This document shows positions 36,706-46,106 of a stretch of DNA of 64,000 nucleotides, piece after piece; position 1 is the first letter of the stretch; each line of letters starts with the position of its first letter. Location of the stretch: contig JAUNBG010000002.1 of the NCBI GenBank assembly GCA_030527205.1, forward strand, positions 62,001-126,000, in the 5' to 3' direction. Position numbers and translations under genes: made by a program. The notes beneath the pieces are model-generated. The model was not told the DNA's origin and did not search any database. It saw only the letters and a program-made list of their open reading frames with translations. This DNA comes from Planctomycetia bacterium. GTDB taxonomy: Bacteria > Planctomycetota > Planctomycetia > Pirellulales > Thermoguttaceae.

Positions 36706-37644
36706 ATGAAAAAAGATTCTTTTTCTGCCCGTTTGACTCAAAAAATTCAAGCAAAGCAGACGCCCGTTCTTGTTGGCCTTGATCCGCGTTTTGAACTCAT
36801 TCCCGATTCACTCAAGAAATCCGTAGACACACAAAACCCTTTTGCGGTCGCAACTCTTTTTGAACGATTTTGCAAAGCGATCATTGATATTATTTCGCCT
36901 TTGGTTCCAGGGGTCAAACCGCAATGCGCCTTTTTTGAACAATTGGGCGTTCCAGGAATGCAATGTCTGTCTAATATAATAGAATATGCTCGCCAAAACG
37001 ATCTTCTTGTCATTCTTGACGGGAAACGGAATGATATTGGGTCAACGGCTTCCGCTTACGCCAATGCCTATTTGGGATCCAACTCGATTTGGAAAGCCGA
37101 CGCCTTAACCGTCAGTCCTTATTTGGGGGACGACAGTTTATCTCCTTTTGTTCAATTGGCCGAAGAACGTCAAGCAGGAATTTTCGTTTTGGTCAAGACG
37201 TCGAACGCTGGAGGGGCGATGTTTCAAGATTTGGTATCCAACAACAAACCGATTTATCAATATGTTGCCGAATATGTTGAACGATTATCGGAAGAAAGTT
37301 GTTCATTAAATCAATTGACTTATTATGGAAACGTTGGAGCAGTCGTTGGAGCAACCTGGTCAACTCAACTTTCGGAATTGCGATCAATCATGAAAAAGGT
37401 TTGGTTTTTGGTTCCCGGATACGGAAGCCAGGGGGGAACTGCGGCAGATGTTGCGGGAGCTTTTGATGAAAACGGACTCGGCGCCATTGTTAATAATTCT
37501 CGCGGAATTCTCTTTGCGCATCGTTCCGCTCGATATTCAGATCTGTTTGGCGAAAACCAATGGGAAAAAGCGGTCGAAACAGCAACTCGCCAAATGATCG
37601 AATCTCTCGCAGCAGAAACCAGCGCAGGAAAGTTAAAAACTTGA
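36706..37644 (+). CDS. pyrF: Orotidine 5'-phosphate decarboxylase, type 2
   Basis: PyrF makes UMP from OMP in pyrimidine synthesis. The 312-residue protein has VLVGLDPRFELIP, PGVKPQCAFFEQLG, the catalytic LDGKRNDIGSTA, LTVSPYLGDDSL, VKTSNAGGAMFQ and VPGYGSQGG, which define the longer bacterial type 2 form. The ATG at 36706 (MKKDSFSARLTQKI) gives the family start. An in-frame TTG at 36643 with GAAGG upstream and an ATG at 36667 are alternatives that would add up to 21 AT-rich-coded residues. The gene lies 190 bp after tRNA-Asp on the same strand. Confidence 0.94.
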   Translation: MKKDSFSARLTQKIQAKQTPVLVGLDPRFELIPDSLKKSVDTQNPFAVATLFERFCKAIIDIISPLVPGVKPQCAFFEQLGVPGMQCLSNIIEYARQNDLLVILDGKRNDIGSTASAYANAYLGSNSIWKADALTVSPYLGDDSLSPFVQLAEERQAGIFVLVKTSNAGGAMFQDLVSNNKPIYQYVAEYVERLSEESCSLNQLTYYGNVGAVVGATWSTQLSELRSIMKKVWFLVPGYGSQGGTAADVAGAFDENGLGAIVNNSRGILFAHRSARYSDLFGENQWEKAVETATRQMIESLAAETSAGKLKT

Positions 37645-37882
37645 TTGTTCTAACGCAATCCGGCAAGGTTTTTGGCAAAAATCTTTTTATAAACCCATTT
37701 TATTGATTAATCTGTTGAAACAGCTTCGAATCGATTAATCAGAGATCGTCCAGGGAAAATCGCAAACGCTCTTTTGAAACGAAACTCGTCTCGGAAAAAG
37801 AGCCGCAAATTCTTTCTTCGAGCCAGAAACTTGATTATTTTCCAAGTCAGAAGAGACGACAAACTCCGTCTTCTTTCGACAG

Positions 37883-37940
37883 TCATCGTTGTCGGGTTTG
37901 CGATACAAAATGAAGGTTTTCTTTGGATTTGAAATTTTAT
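37883..37940 (+). repeat. 55-60 bp dispersed intergenic element, copy f
   Basis: Contains TCGTTGTCGGGTTTGCGATA, AAATGAAGGTTTTCTTTGG and ATTTGAAATTTTAT. It is more diverged at its 3' half than the other copies. It lies in the 307-bp gap after pyrF. Confidence 0.5.
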
Positions 37941-37951
37941 TCCGATTGATT

Positions 37952-39007
37952 TTATTGATTCAGAAATCTTTTTTGTTCGCGTTTGTTTTCAAAATATTCC
38001 TTTTGATTTATTTTCCATATTTCAAAATGTTTTATAAATTTAGCTTTATAATCAGGAATCTGTTTTTCCAAAATTCTGGTTAATGGAGTCCTTTGCTGAT
38101 ATTTTATCGCGTCTTTAAGAGAAATGTTCTTTTGTTTCTCAACGGTTAAGGTTTGCAAATATTGAACAAGCAACCGTTGCGTCTGCGGAGAATAATGAAT
38201 TAAAAAATGAATCCAGGCCCAGGATTCCCGATATTCTCTTTCCTGCATCTGGTTGACGTTATTGAGTTTTTCCAATCTTGCCAAAGACGGAACAGTTGAG
38301 AAAAAAGCCCAATTAATTTTGGAGTTTTTCATTTTCTGCAAAAAAGGATTTTCGAACCCGCGTTGTCCAGCAGGAATTTCAAAATATTTTGCCAAGCCTT
38401 CATCCAACCAAATAGGAACGTTTCGTAACGCAGAATTCAAAAAGGCATGCGTCATTTCGTGACGAATATTCAGGCGCATATTTTCGTCTTTCTTGACCAT
38501 TAAAATTCCAGGCCCGTTGTCTTTTATATATAAAGCAGGTCGATCCAAAGGCGCCCCGGCAAAATGATTTTTGATAAAAGCGATATAAGTTTTGGAGTCG
38601 GCAAAAAGGCAAAGCTCGATTTTTTCATAAGAATAAGGAATGGCCAGATATTTAACCAAATCTTCTTGAAGTTGATAAATATCCTGACATAAATCGTCCG
38701 TTTCAGACAAAGTAAAATTCGATTGACAAACGACATTTCTCAAAACAACAATATAGGGAAGTTCATCGATAAACGACGGCAATAAATCTTCCGCATGATA
38801 ATTTGGCGGCGAAGTCAAACTTTCCAAATTGCCTAAACTAATCGGGGCAGAAATCTGTGAATCTCTTTCAATGTCTTTCGCTAAAAGTTGACTTTTTTCA
38901 TAATCAAACAAAATCAATATGATGAACAAAGAAAGAGAAATGGAAGGCAAGAAATAGCGCAAAAGGTCAAAATTCATGCCGCTCGACAATCGACTTATTG
39001 GATTCAT
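37952..39007 (-). CDS. Membrane-anchored zinc metallopeptidase-like protein (DUF1570-like)
   Basis: The 351-residue protein has a single N-terminal hydrophobic helix (about 17-35, LRYFLPSISLSLFIILIL) and then an extracytoplasmic part. Near residue 190 it has RHEMTHAFLNSA, an HExxH-type zinc site, followed 20 residues later by WLDEGLAKYFE, which gives the third ligand Glu as in gluzincins. The region IVVLRNVVCQSNFT earlier and the Lys/Gln-rich C-terminus fit the DUF1570 family that I associate with planctomycetes. The ATG at 39007 is preferred; a TTG at 39022 lies inside a repeat copy, and an ATG at 38977 is an alternative. Substrate unknown. Confidence 0.75.
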   Translation of the reverse strand: MNPISRLSSGMNFDLLRYFLPSISLSLFIILILFDYEKSQLLAKDIERDSQISAPISLGNLESLTSPPNYHAEDLLPSFIDELPYIVVLRNVVCQSNFTLSETDDLCQDIYQLQEDLVKYLAIPYSYEKIELCLFADSKTYIAFIKNHFAGAPLDRPALYIKDNGPGILMVKKDENMRLNIRHEMTHAFLNSALRNVPIWLDEGLAKYFEIPAGQRGFENPFLQKMKNSKINWAFFSTVPSLARLEKLNNVNQMQEREYRESWAWIHFLIHYSPQTQRLLVQYLQTLTVEKQKNISLKDAIKYQQRTPLTRILEKQIPDYKAKFIKHFEIWKINQKEYFENKREQKRFLNQ

Positions 39008-39013
39008 TATATT

Positions 39014-39070
39014 AATACTCAAACCTGTTAAAAATCCCTGATTTTTTTATTGTAAGCTTAACAACAATGT
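39014..39070 (-). repeat. 55-60 bp dispersed intergenic element, copy e
   Basis: On the minus strand it reads CATTGTTGTTAAGCTTACAA, an A-run, ATCAGGGATTTTTAACAGG and TTTGAGTATTAA. Its 3' end lies 7 bp upstream of the metallopeptidase start codon, so the copy forms part of that gene's leader. Confidence 0.65.
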
Positions 39071-39460
39071 TGAATCATCGAAATTAAAGTTGAACCTCAA
39101 AACCGCCATTCAAGCCGACAATTGGCTCAACTGTTTTCGGTCGTTCGATATTTGGTTTTTATTGAAAACTTGATAAATCCGGCAAAAATCAAAAAATTTT
39201 GACTCAAGGCGGTTTATTTTTTTCAATTTTGTTTCCGCCAGGCAATGCTTGCCGTTTCATTGCGAAACTTTCAATCAAAGGGCTTATCGTTCCCATTCGA
39301 AAAGATCACTGACTTTGTTTTTTTATCATTTTTAAAAAAAGCGGAATTACTGATTTTAGAAAAGACTAACTTTTATTCGAATCCGTATTTTCAATCGACT
39401 TGATCCTTATTGTCTTCGATCTTTTTGGTCGTTTTCCCTTTTTGAAAATGATTGAACTCA

Positions 39461-39573
39461 AAGGAAGTTCCAAAAACCCGCAGGGAGCGCGGATGTCTCA
39501 TTCGCAGGAACAGTTTTCGCGACATTTTCCGGAAAGGAGTTTATTGCAAAAAACAGGTTTTTAGAACTTCTTT
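39461..39573 (-). repeat. 110-bp structured repeat, copy C
   Basis: On the minus strand it begins AAAGAAGTTCTAAAAACCTG and ends GCGGGTTTTTGGAACTTCCTT, as in copy A. The internal outer stem is ATGTC ... GACAT where copy A has GCGTC ... GACGC: a paired change. It lies just downstream of the lipoprotein gene. Confidence 0.75.
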
Positions 39574-39588
39574 CAATCTTGTTGATCA

Positions 39589-40809
39589 TTAACGAACCCA
39601 TTTTTCAACCAAATGACAATAATATTCCAAATGGCTTGGCTCTCCAAACGCATTCGGAACCGATTTGGAATATTCGAGTTCCGTTTGCAAGATTTTTCCG
39701 ATTTCCCGATCAAATATCGCCGTTCCTTTAAACAACTTTTCGGCCAATTGACCTTCAACAACGGAGTCAGGAACAATGGACAAAAGAGTTGTTCGAAATC
39801 GAATGACGGCCAAATTATCCTGAACATTTTCGAGCGTAAATTTTAAAATTCCTTGATAATTTCGAATGGAATCGTCTTTTCCTTTTAATAAAATAGAATA
39901 GGGAAGCGTCCATGAATCGCCAACAGCAACAGATTCTTTCGGAAACGGAACAAGAACTTTTGTATCGCTTTCGCTGCCATGAAATTCTGGAACCAACTTT
40001 TCCTTGTCGGTTAGAACGCCCAATGAATCAATATTAAATCGTTCCAAAACCGTTCCAACCGTTCGATCCGTTCCAAAAATGGCAAATTCCCGAGGAACCT
40101 TTTCGTCGATTTGGCTATTATAACTGATTGCGTCTTTTTCGTCTTCTTTCTGATGCAAAACCATTTGATCAATAATATATTCGCAACGAACTTTGTCCTG
40201 GTCAACTTGATCAAGAACGTTCCAGCGCCGCGACGTTTCGGAAAGAGTTTCAATGCCGCTTGTTTTGCCGGCTATTGTCAACTTTTTACGAACCTGATGA
40301 ACGACATTCCAACAAATGATCTCGCCCGGTTGATATTTATACTTTAACAGAAATTTTTCTTTTTGTGAATTGTTTTCCAAATCATTATCGGGAGATTCGG
40401 TCGAATTTGTCGGCTCTGAAAGAATATTATCTGCTTTTTCCGATTGATTGTTTTCCGGACGAACAATTTGAGGAACAAGCCCCTGTTCAACGTCAATAAT
40501 ATAACGAGAACGAATCTCAGGATCAACATTCAATGTTCGATTCGTTTCCAAATCAGTTGACCGTTTGGTTAACATTTGAGCAAAATCGTCCGTCGCTGTT
40601 CCTAAAATTTCGGCAATCGATTCGTCGTCCAATAATTCTGCCGATTCCGATTTTCCTTCATTTTTCGATAAAGATGAATCCGTTACTGTTTCTGTTCTAT
40701 TTTGGGCAGAATTCTCCCTTTTCTTTTCTCCCTGACATCCATAAAATAAAATAGAGAAGAAAAATAGAAAAACAATAACAAAACAATTTCGTAATAATGA
40801 TCGGGACAT
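39589..40809 (-). CDS. Lipoprotein of unknown function (DUF6263-like)
   Basis: The 406-residue protein has a lipoprotein signal (hydrophobic residues 10-22, lipobox LFYGC with the modified Cys near 25). Next is a Ser/Glu/Asn-rich disordered spacer (about 28-150). The C-terminal domain (about 155-406) starts KYKYQPGEIICWNVVHQVRK and includes DSWTLPYSILLKG and AIFDREIGKILQTELEYS. This resembles secreted planctomycete proteins with a beta-rich DUF6263-type domain; the match is by memory and not certain. The final part is beta-strand-rich with no catalytic motif. The start ATG has GAAAG upstream. Probably outer- or inner-membrane anchored on the periplasmic face. Confidence 0.65.
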   Translation of the reverse strand: MSRSLLRNCFVIVFLFFFSILFYGCQGEKKRENSAQNRTETVTDSSLSKNEGKSESAELLDDESIAEILGTATDDFAQMLTKRSTDLETNRTLNVDPEIRSRYIIDVEQGLVPQIVRPENNQSEKADNILSEPTNSTESPDNDLENNSQKEKFLLKYKYQPGEIICWNVVHQVRKKLTIAGKTSGIETLSETSRRWNVLDQVDQDKVRCEYIIDQMVLHQKEDEKDAISYNSQIDEKVPREFAIFGTDRTVGTVLERFNIDSLGVLTDKEKLVPEFHGSESDTKVLVPFPKESVAVGDSWTLPYSILLKGKDDSIRNYQGILKFTLENVQDNLAVIRFRTTLLSIVPDSVVEGQLAEKLFKGTAIFDREIGKILQTELEYSKSVPNAFGEPSHLEYYCHLVEKWVR

Positions 40810-41590
40810 TTGCTTTCTTTCGTTTTTGGAAACAACAAATTAAAGATCAGACAAATTTCAAGATTCGTTCTTGATTTCTGTTAAAAACAAACAAGTTTAA
40901 TATTTTTTGCCCTATTTGTCTATAGCAAAAGATCAGGATAATGTTCAATTCGATTCTTGAACCCCCAAATTGTTGGTTTTTGCAAAACCGCAAGCAAATG
41001 ACCGATTAACGAAAAAACAAAATCTGTTGACCCGACAGGCTTCAGATTCGGGATAAACAACCAAAAAAAATTTGAGAATCATGTTTGCCAAGCTGGACGA
41101 AAATCGGAATTCGGATAAAATGTTTCAAGGAGTTTATAGTCAACTCTCTTGCAACCCTTATTGTTGGGGCGTTGCCCGGCAAAACAAACGGAAAATTAAC
41201 GCCCAGGGCTGCCGTTCATCCTTGTTTCAAGAGAACAATCCAACAAAACAGAATATCAATCTCCAATAAAATTCCTTGTTGGCGATTTGATTCCGACAGC
41301 ATCCCGTAACTTATTAAGATTATTAAGTAATCATTTTATTAGCAAACTCAAACTGTAAATGACATTTTATTTATCTCTCGCAAAAGCGCTGAGAAAAGGA
41401 AAAATGAAAATTGAGGACACAAATCATTTCTTTGATTCGTTCGTTCAATATTTTCTTTTTTAACCCCTTTTCTCTTCAGCGTCTCAACGACTTTGCAAGA
41501 TAAAAAAAGTTGACATTTATTCTTTGAATAACAAAACAATTCAGTCTATCATTCATATTATCCAAAACGGATTGGAAGAAGAGAAAATAA
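40810..41590. other. 780-bp intergenic gap upstream of clpC
   Basis: No gene is supported; two short frames at 41072-41309 translate to repeat-like, non-conserved sequence. A direct repeat TTATTAAGA-TTATTAAG lies near 41310. TTGACA occurs near 41510, but I see no matching -10 at the right distance. A decayed copy of the dispersed element may lie near 40960-41000. Confidence 0.4.
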
Positions 41591-44242
41591 ATGCATTACG
41601 AGCGATTTACCGACAGAGCGCGAAAGGTTATGCAACTTGCAACGCAGGAAGCGCAACGTTTTAATCATGAATATATTGGAACGGAACATCTTCTTCTTGG
41701 TTTGGTCAAAGAAGGAAGCGGCGTTGCTGCCAACGTTTTAAAGAATTTGGGGGTTGATTTACGCGATATTCGTTTGGAAGTTGAAAAACTTGTTCGCAGC
41801 GGTCCCGATCTTGTTATGATGGGCCGTCTCCCCCAAACGCCTCGAGCTCGCAAAGTTCTTGAGTATTCCATGGAAGAAGCGCAAAGTCTCAATCATAATT
41901 ATATTGGGACCGAACATCTTTTGCTCGGACTTTTACGAGAACAGGAAGGAATTGCCGCTCAGGTTTTGATGAATCTTGGCCTCAAACTGGAAGAAGTCCG
42001 TCAAGCAGTTTTAAACCTTCTTGGACACGGAAATGAGTTTGGAACCAATGGCGAACGTCCTGTTGAAAATGACATTCCCCCGCAGGGAAATATGGGAATG
42101 TCGATGGGGATCGGCAATCAGGAACAGCAAATTTCGCCGCGGCACGGAAAATCCAAAACGCCCGCTTTGGACAGCTTCGGGAAAGATTTAACGAAACTGG
42201 CCCGCCTGGGAACGCTTGATCCTGTCATCGGTCGAGAAAAAGAAATCGAAAGAATGATTCAGATTTTATGTCGTCGAACGAAAAACAATCCGGTTCTTTT
42301 AGGAGAAGCCGGGGTCGGCAAAACGGCTATTGTTGAAGGCTTTGCCCAGCGCATTGCCGACGGAACCGTTCCTGAACTTCTGAGCGACCGACGCGTTGTT
42401 GTTCTTGATTTGGCAACAATGGTTGCCGGAACAAAATATCGAGGCCAATTTGAAGAACGAATCAAAGCGGTTATGAATGAAGTTCAGCGGACCAAGAATT
42501 CAATTCTCTTTATTGAAGAATTGCATACTCTCGTTGGCGCTGGCGGCGCCGAAGGCGCCATTGACGCGGCAAATGTTCTCAAACCAGCGCTTTCGCGAGG
42601 CGAAATTCAATGCATTGGAGCAACAACGCTTGATGAATATCGAAAATATATCGAAAAGGATCGCGCCTTGGAACGTCGTTTTCAAACGGTTCTGATTGGT
42701 CCGACCAATACAGACGAAACGATCGAAATTCTCAAAGGGTTAAAAGAACGTTACGAAAAACATCATCATGTCAATTATACAGACGCCGCAATTCGATCGG
42801 CCGTTGAGCTTTCCGAGCGATATATAACCGGACGCTGTCTTCCAGATAAGGCGATCGACGTTATTGATGAAGCCGGCGCTCGAATCCATTTGCGATCAAT
42901 GACGCCGCCGCCGGATTTAACGGAAATTGATCAGGAATCGGAAGCTCTGGTTGCGGAAAAAGACAAAGCGGTTGCGCAACAAGATTTTGAAACGGCTGCC
43001 AATCTTCGCGATAAAATTCGAAAATTGAATGAAGAGAAGTTGGATATACAGAAAAATTGGCGTCCCAAACAGCAAGTCAAAGGCGTTGTTGACGACCAGA
43101 TTGTTGCGGAAGTTATTTCAAAAATGACAGGAATTCCGTTGACGCGAATGTCGACAGAAGATTCCAAAAGACTTGTTCAAATGGAATCGGAACTTCATAA
43201 ACGCGTCATTAGTCAAAATGAAGCCATTGAAGCGATATCCAAAGCAGTCCGTCGAAGTCGAAGCGGCATACAAGATCCGAAACGACCGATCGGTTCCTTT
43301 ATTTTTGCGGGTCCAACTGGAGTCGGAAAAACTTTGTTGGCCAAGGCGTTGGCCGAATTTATGTTTGGAAACGAAGACGCGCTGATTCAGGTCGATATGA
43401 GCGAATATATGGAAAAATATAATGTCAGCCGCCTTATCGGCGCTCCTCCGGGATATGTCGGTTATGACGAAGGGGGCCAGCTGACTGAAAAAATTCGACG
43501 CCGTCCTTATTCCGTTGTTTTACTCGACGAAATTGAAAAAGCTCATCCCGACATTTTCAATATTTTGCTTCAAGTTCTTGAAGAGGGTCGTTTAACGGAC
43601 AGTTTCGGAAGAAACGTTGATTTTCGCAACACAATCCTAATTATGACGACCAATGCCGGGGCGGAAGCGATAAAAAATGAATCCGCATTTGGTTTTCAAC
43701 GACCGAATGACGACGCCTCCTATCAAAATATGAAGCAACGGGTCAACGAACAGATTGAACGAGTTTTTCGTCCCGAATTTTTGAATCGTTTTAACGATAT
43801 TATCATTTTCCGTCATTTGAATGAAAAGGATTTGGTTGAAGTTGTTGACCTTGAACTGTCGAAACTTCGAGAACGACTTCAAGAGCGCAAACTTTGCCTT
43901 TATATGCCGGAAGAAGCGAAAAATTTAATCGTCAAGCGCGGAAGCAATCTTGATTTTGGCGCTCGTCCGCTTCGTCGAGCTATTGAAAGCAATATTGAAG
44001 ATCCGCTGGCAGAAGAATTATTGAAGGGGGAATTTGACGGAAAAGAAGTCATTTCTGTTCAAGTTAAAGATGTTGCTGGACACAAACAACTCTCTTTTGT
44101 CGGGAAATTACGAAGCGAACTGACTTCCGAAGAAATCAATTCAGACGATGTCCAAAAATATATGCAACAGGAATTAACCTCGGAAGCGGCGAAACTGACG
44201 ATCGAGAAATTGCCGGAACATATCCAGGAAACAGTTGCCTAA
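41591..44242 (+). CDS. clpC: AAA+ protease regulatory subunit ClpC
   Basis: ClpC unfolds substrates and feeds them to ClpP. The 883-residue protein has two N-domain repeats ([20 protein letters not shown] and [16 protein letters not shown], within 1-145). The first AAA+ module has Walker A GEAGVGKT near 238-245. A UVR linker ([20 protein letters not shown], about 455-475) is typical of ClpC and separates it from ClpB and ClpA. The second module has Walker A GPTGVGKT near 574 and Walker [14 protein letters not shown] near 643-655. The first Walker B reads FIEELH, with Glu309 where Asp is usual. The start is preceded by GGAAGAAGAGAAA. No clpP or mcsAB lies nearby. Confidence 0.96.
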   Translation: MHYERFTDRARKVMQLATQEAQRFNHEYIGTEHLLLGLVKEGSGVAANVLKNLGVDLRDIRLEVEKLVRSGPDLVMMGRLPQTPRARKVLEYSMEEAQSLNHNYIGTEHLLLGLLREQEGIAAQVLMNLGLKLEEVRQAVLNLLGHGNEFGTNGERPVENDIPPQGNMGMSMGIGNQEQQISPRHGKSKTPALDSFGKDLTKLARLGTLDPVIGREKEIERMIQILCRRTKNNPVLLGEAGVGKTAIVEGFAQRIADGTVPELLSDRRVVVLDLATMVAGTKYRGQFEERIKAVMNEVQRTKNSILFIEELHTLVGAGGAEGAIDAANVLKPALSRGEIQCIGATTLDEYRKYIEKDRALERRFQTVLIGPTNTDETIEILKGLKERYEKHHHVNYTDAAIRSAVELSERYITGRCLPDKAIDVIDEAGARIHLRSMTPPPDLTEIDQESEALVAEKDKAVAQQDFETAANLRDKIRKLNEEKLDIQKNWRPKQQVKGVVDDQIVAEVISKMTGIPLTRMSTEDSKRLVQMESELHKRVISQNEAIEAISKAVRRSRSGIQDPKRPIGSFIFAGPTGVGKTLLAKALAEFMFGNEDALIQVDMSEYMEKYNVSRLIGAPPGYVGYDEGGQLTEKIRRRPYSVVLLDEIEKAHPDIFNILLQVLEEGRLTDSFGRNVDFRNTILIMTTNAGAEAIKNESAFGFQRPNDDASYQNMKQRVNEQIERVFRPEFLNRFNDIIIFRHLNEKDLVEVVDLELSKLRERLQERKLCLYMPEEAKNLIVKRGSNLDFGARPLRRAIESNIEDPLAEELLKGEFDGKEVISVQVKDVAGHKQLSFVGKLRSELTSEEINSDDVQKYMQQELTSEAAKLTIEKLPEHIQETVA

Positions 44243-44252
44243 ATTTTTAATG

Positions 44253-44339
44253 TTATTTCAGGTCTGACCTTTTGTCCTTGACGCTCCTGTTTTGTTGCGA
44301 TTATCATGACCATTCCAAAAGGGTCAGACTGTGAAATAA
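44253..44339. repeat. Imperfect inverted repeat between clpC and the FecCD gene
   Basis: TTATTTCAGGTCTGACCTTT (44253-44272) is largely the reverse complement of AAAGGGTCAGACTGTGAAAT plus AA (44318-44339), with a loop of about 41 nt. There is no T-run after it, so it is not a standard terminator. It may be a hairpin controlling read-through into the next gene. Confidence 0.55.
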
Positions 44340-44355
44340 AATCCAGGAATAACGA

Positions 44356-45381
44356 ATGCAAAGATCCCGAGTAATCATTATTTTTCTAATGATTTTCTCC
44401 CTTTTCGGGTTATTTTTTCTTCCTTTATTGGGTCGAACAATGATCTCGCCGTCAACTTTTCTTCATTTTTTGACGGCCAATTCAGAGCTTCGCCAAAGCG
44501 ACCCTTTATTTCTTATTTTTTGGAATGAGCGTTTTCCCAAAACGTTGTTATCAATGTTGGCAGGAAGCGGTTTGGCTCTTTCCGGAATGACGCTTCAAGC
44601 GATATTTCGCAATCCATTAACGACGCCTTATACATTAGGAATCGCAAGCGGGGCGGCTTTTGGCGTTTCGCTTTCCTTGACGTTGGGAACTCTTTTAACT
44701 TCTTGCGGCATTCCAATAATCTTCTGGGGATTAACGCGTCCAATCTGGTTTGCTTTTGGAGGTTCTCTTATGGCAATGGGAATCGTTTATCTTTTATCGC
44801 GGATTCGATCAACGTCTTCCGATCAACTCCTTTTGGCAGGCATTGCGGTTAGTTTTTTCTTTTCCAGTCTCGTTTTAAGTTTGCAATATATTACTGATCC
44901 AACCAAAACCTTTCGAATTCTTCGTTGGACAATGGGCGGCATTGATTTTATCGATATTGGTCATTTGGTTCCGCTGATCATTATTATTTTGGCTTATGCC
45001 GCCATTCTCTTTTATTTTTCTCGCGAATTAAATATTCTTTTAACAGGTCAAGAACAAGCGATTTCTTTGGGCGTTGAAGTTGGAAAAGTCCGAATCTTTC
45101 TTTTCTTTCTTTCTTCAATGACTGTTGGGGCAATTGTTGCTATTTGCGGTCCCATTGGTTTTGTCGGATTAATGGTTCCGCATTTATGCCGTTTTTGGGT
45201 CGGGTCGGATCATTATATTTTGACGCCGGTCGTTTTCTTTTTCGGCGCCATTTTTCTGGCGGTTTGTTATACAATTTCCCGAACGCTTTTTTTGGCAACC
45301 GTTCTTCCTGTTGGAATCATAACAAGTCTCTTGGGCGGGCCTTTCTTTTTGATTCTTTTACTGAACCAGAAAAAGACTTAA
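44356..45381 (+). CDS. FecCD/BtuC-type ABC transporter permease
   Basis: The 341-residue polytopic membrane protein (about nine or ten helices) has the marks of iron-siderophore, heme or cobalamin importers: ERFPKTLLSMLAGSGLALSG, LQAIFRNPLTTPYTLGIASG, AISLGVEVGKVR (ATPase contact loop), and GPIGFVGLMVPHLCRFWVGSDHYILTPV. The ATG follows AGGAA. The partner ATPase and substrate-binding protein are not beside it, which is unusual for this class. It either works with subunits encoded elsewhere or is a remnant of a broken operon. The frame itself is intact. Confidence 0.92.
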   Translation: MQRSRVIIIFLMIFSLFGLFFLPLLGRTMISPSTFLHFLTANSELRQSDPLFLIFWNERFPKTLLSMLAGSGLALSGMTLQAIFRNPLTTPYTLGIASGAAFGVSLSLTLGTLLTSCGIPIIFWGLTRPIWFAFGGSLMAMGIVYLLSRIRSTSSDQLLLAGIAVSFFFSSLVLSLQYITDPTKTFRILRWTMGGIDFIDIGHLVPLIIIILAYAAILFYFSRELNILLTGQEQAISLGVEVGKVRIFLFFLSSMTVGAIVAICGPIGFVGLMVPHLCRFWVGSDHYILTPVVFFFGAIFLAVCYTISRTLFLATVLPVGIITSLLGGPFFLILLLNQKKT

Positions 45382-46106
45382 CTTCATTTCGTTTGCCGGT
45401 TGAATTTTGTTCTCCGCGTCTTACTGAAGGACAAAAGACGGAAACGAATCGTCTTGAAAAAGGCGGAATATTAAGAATATATTCCGTTAATTCAATCGTT
45501 ATGGGAAATCGTTATCAAGTTCATTCAACTCTGTTGTCCAAACCGGTTTCGATCTATCGATTTGCCGTTGGAATAATGAATTTTGTTTTCGATTCTTTAT
45601 GAAAAAAATGACATCTTCCCTTGACAATGTTGCAAAAATTCTATAGATTGTATATTCCAGTATTATTGTTTTATTTCCTTGAATCGTCGTTTCGTTTTGA
45701 TTTATTTTTATAGCGAAAGCAATATGGACAAAAGCCTTCGCCTTTTTGAATTCGGCTGTCGTTATTTGTTTTGCAACCCCCAATATTCGACAAATCGCTT
45801 GAAGATAAATCAGACGGTTTAAAGTCAATCAAAATAAAAAAATGATTCTGATCCTTTAATTTTTAAAAAGTCTCTGTATTTTTTAAAATTACGATTTTCA
45901 TTCAGAATGTTTTTAGATTACGAAAACGTTATTTCAAACAATCTTGAACTCTGCTTGAAACAGAAAAAAACAATAATGATGTTTAAAAAATTAATCAATC
46001 AATAAATAAATTTTGAGAGTAATTTTAAACAAAAATCATAAGATTTCCTGACACAGGGTCAGGAACTGTAAACCTAACGATCCGACTATTGATTGGATGC
46101 GGCAAA
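45382..46106. other. 725-bp intergenic gap
   Basis: No gene can be supported. A frame ending at 45602 has a somewhat protein-like translation (FRLPVEFCSPRLTEGQ ...) but begins inside the permease gene in another frame, so it is probably chance. The DNA from 45840 onward is very AT-rich. Confidence 0.4.

Noticed and set aside
41505-41560. TTGACA near 41510 as a clpC promoter
   Set aside because: No acceptable -10 box at 15-19 bp; the next TATTAT-like sequence is about 40 bp away.
45144-45602. Frame running from inside the permease gene into the gap
   Set aside because: The first part is an out-of-frame reading of the FecCD gene; the remaining 70 residues are somewhat protein-like but match nothing I know.
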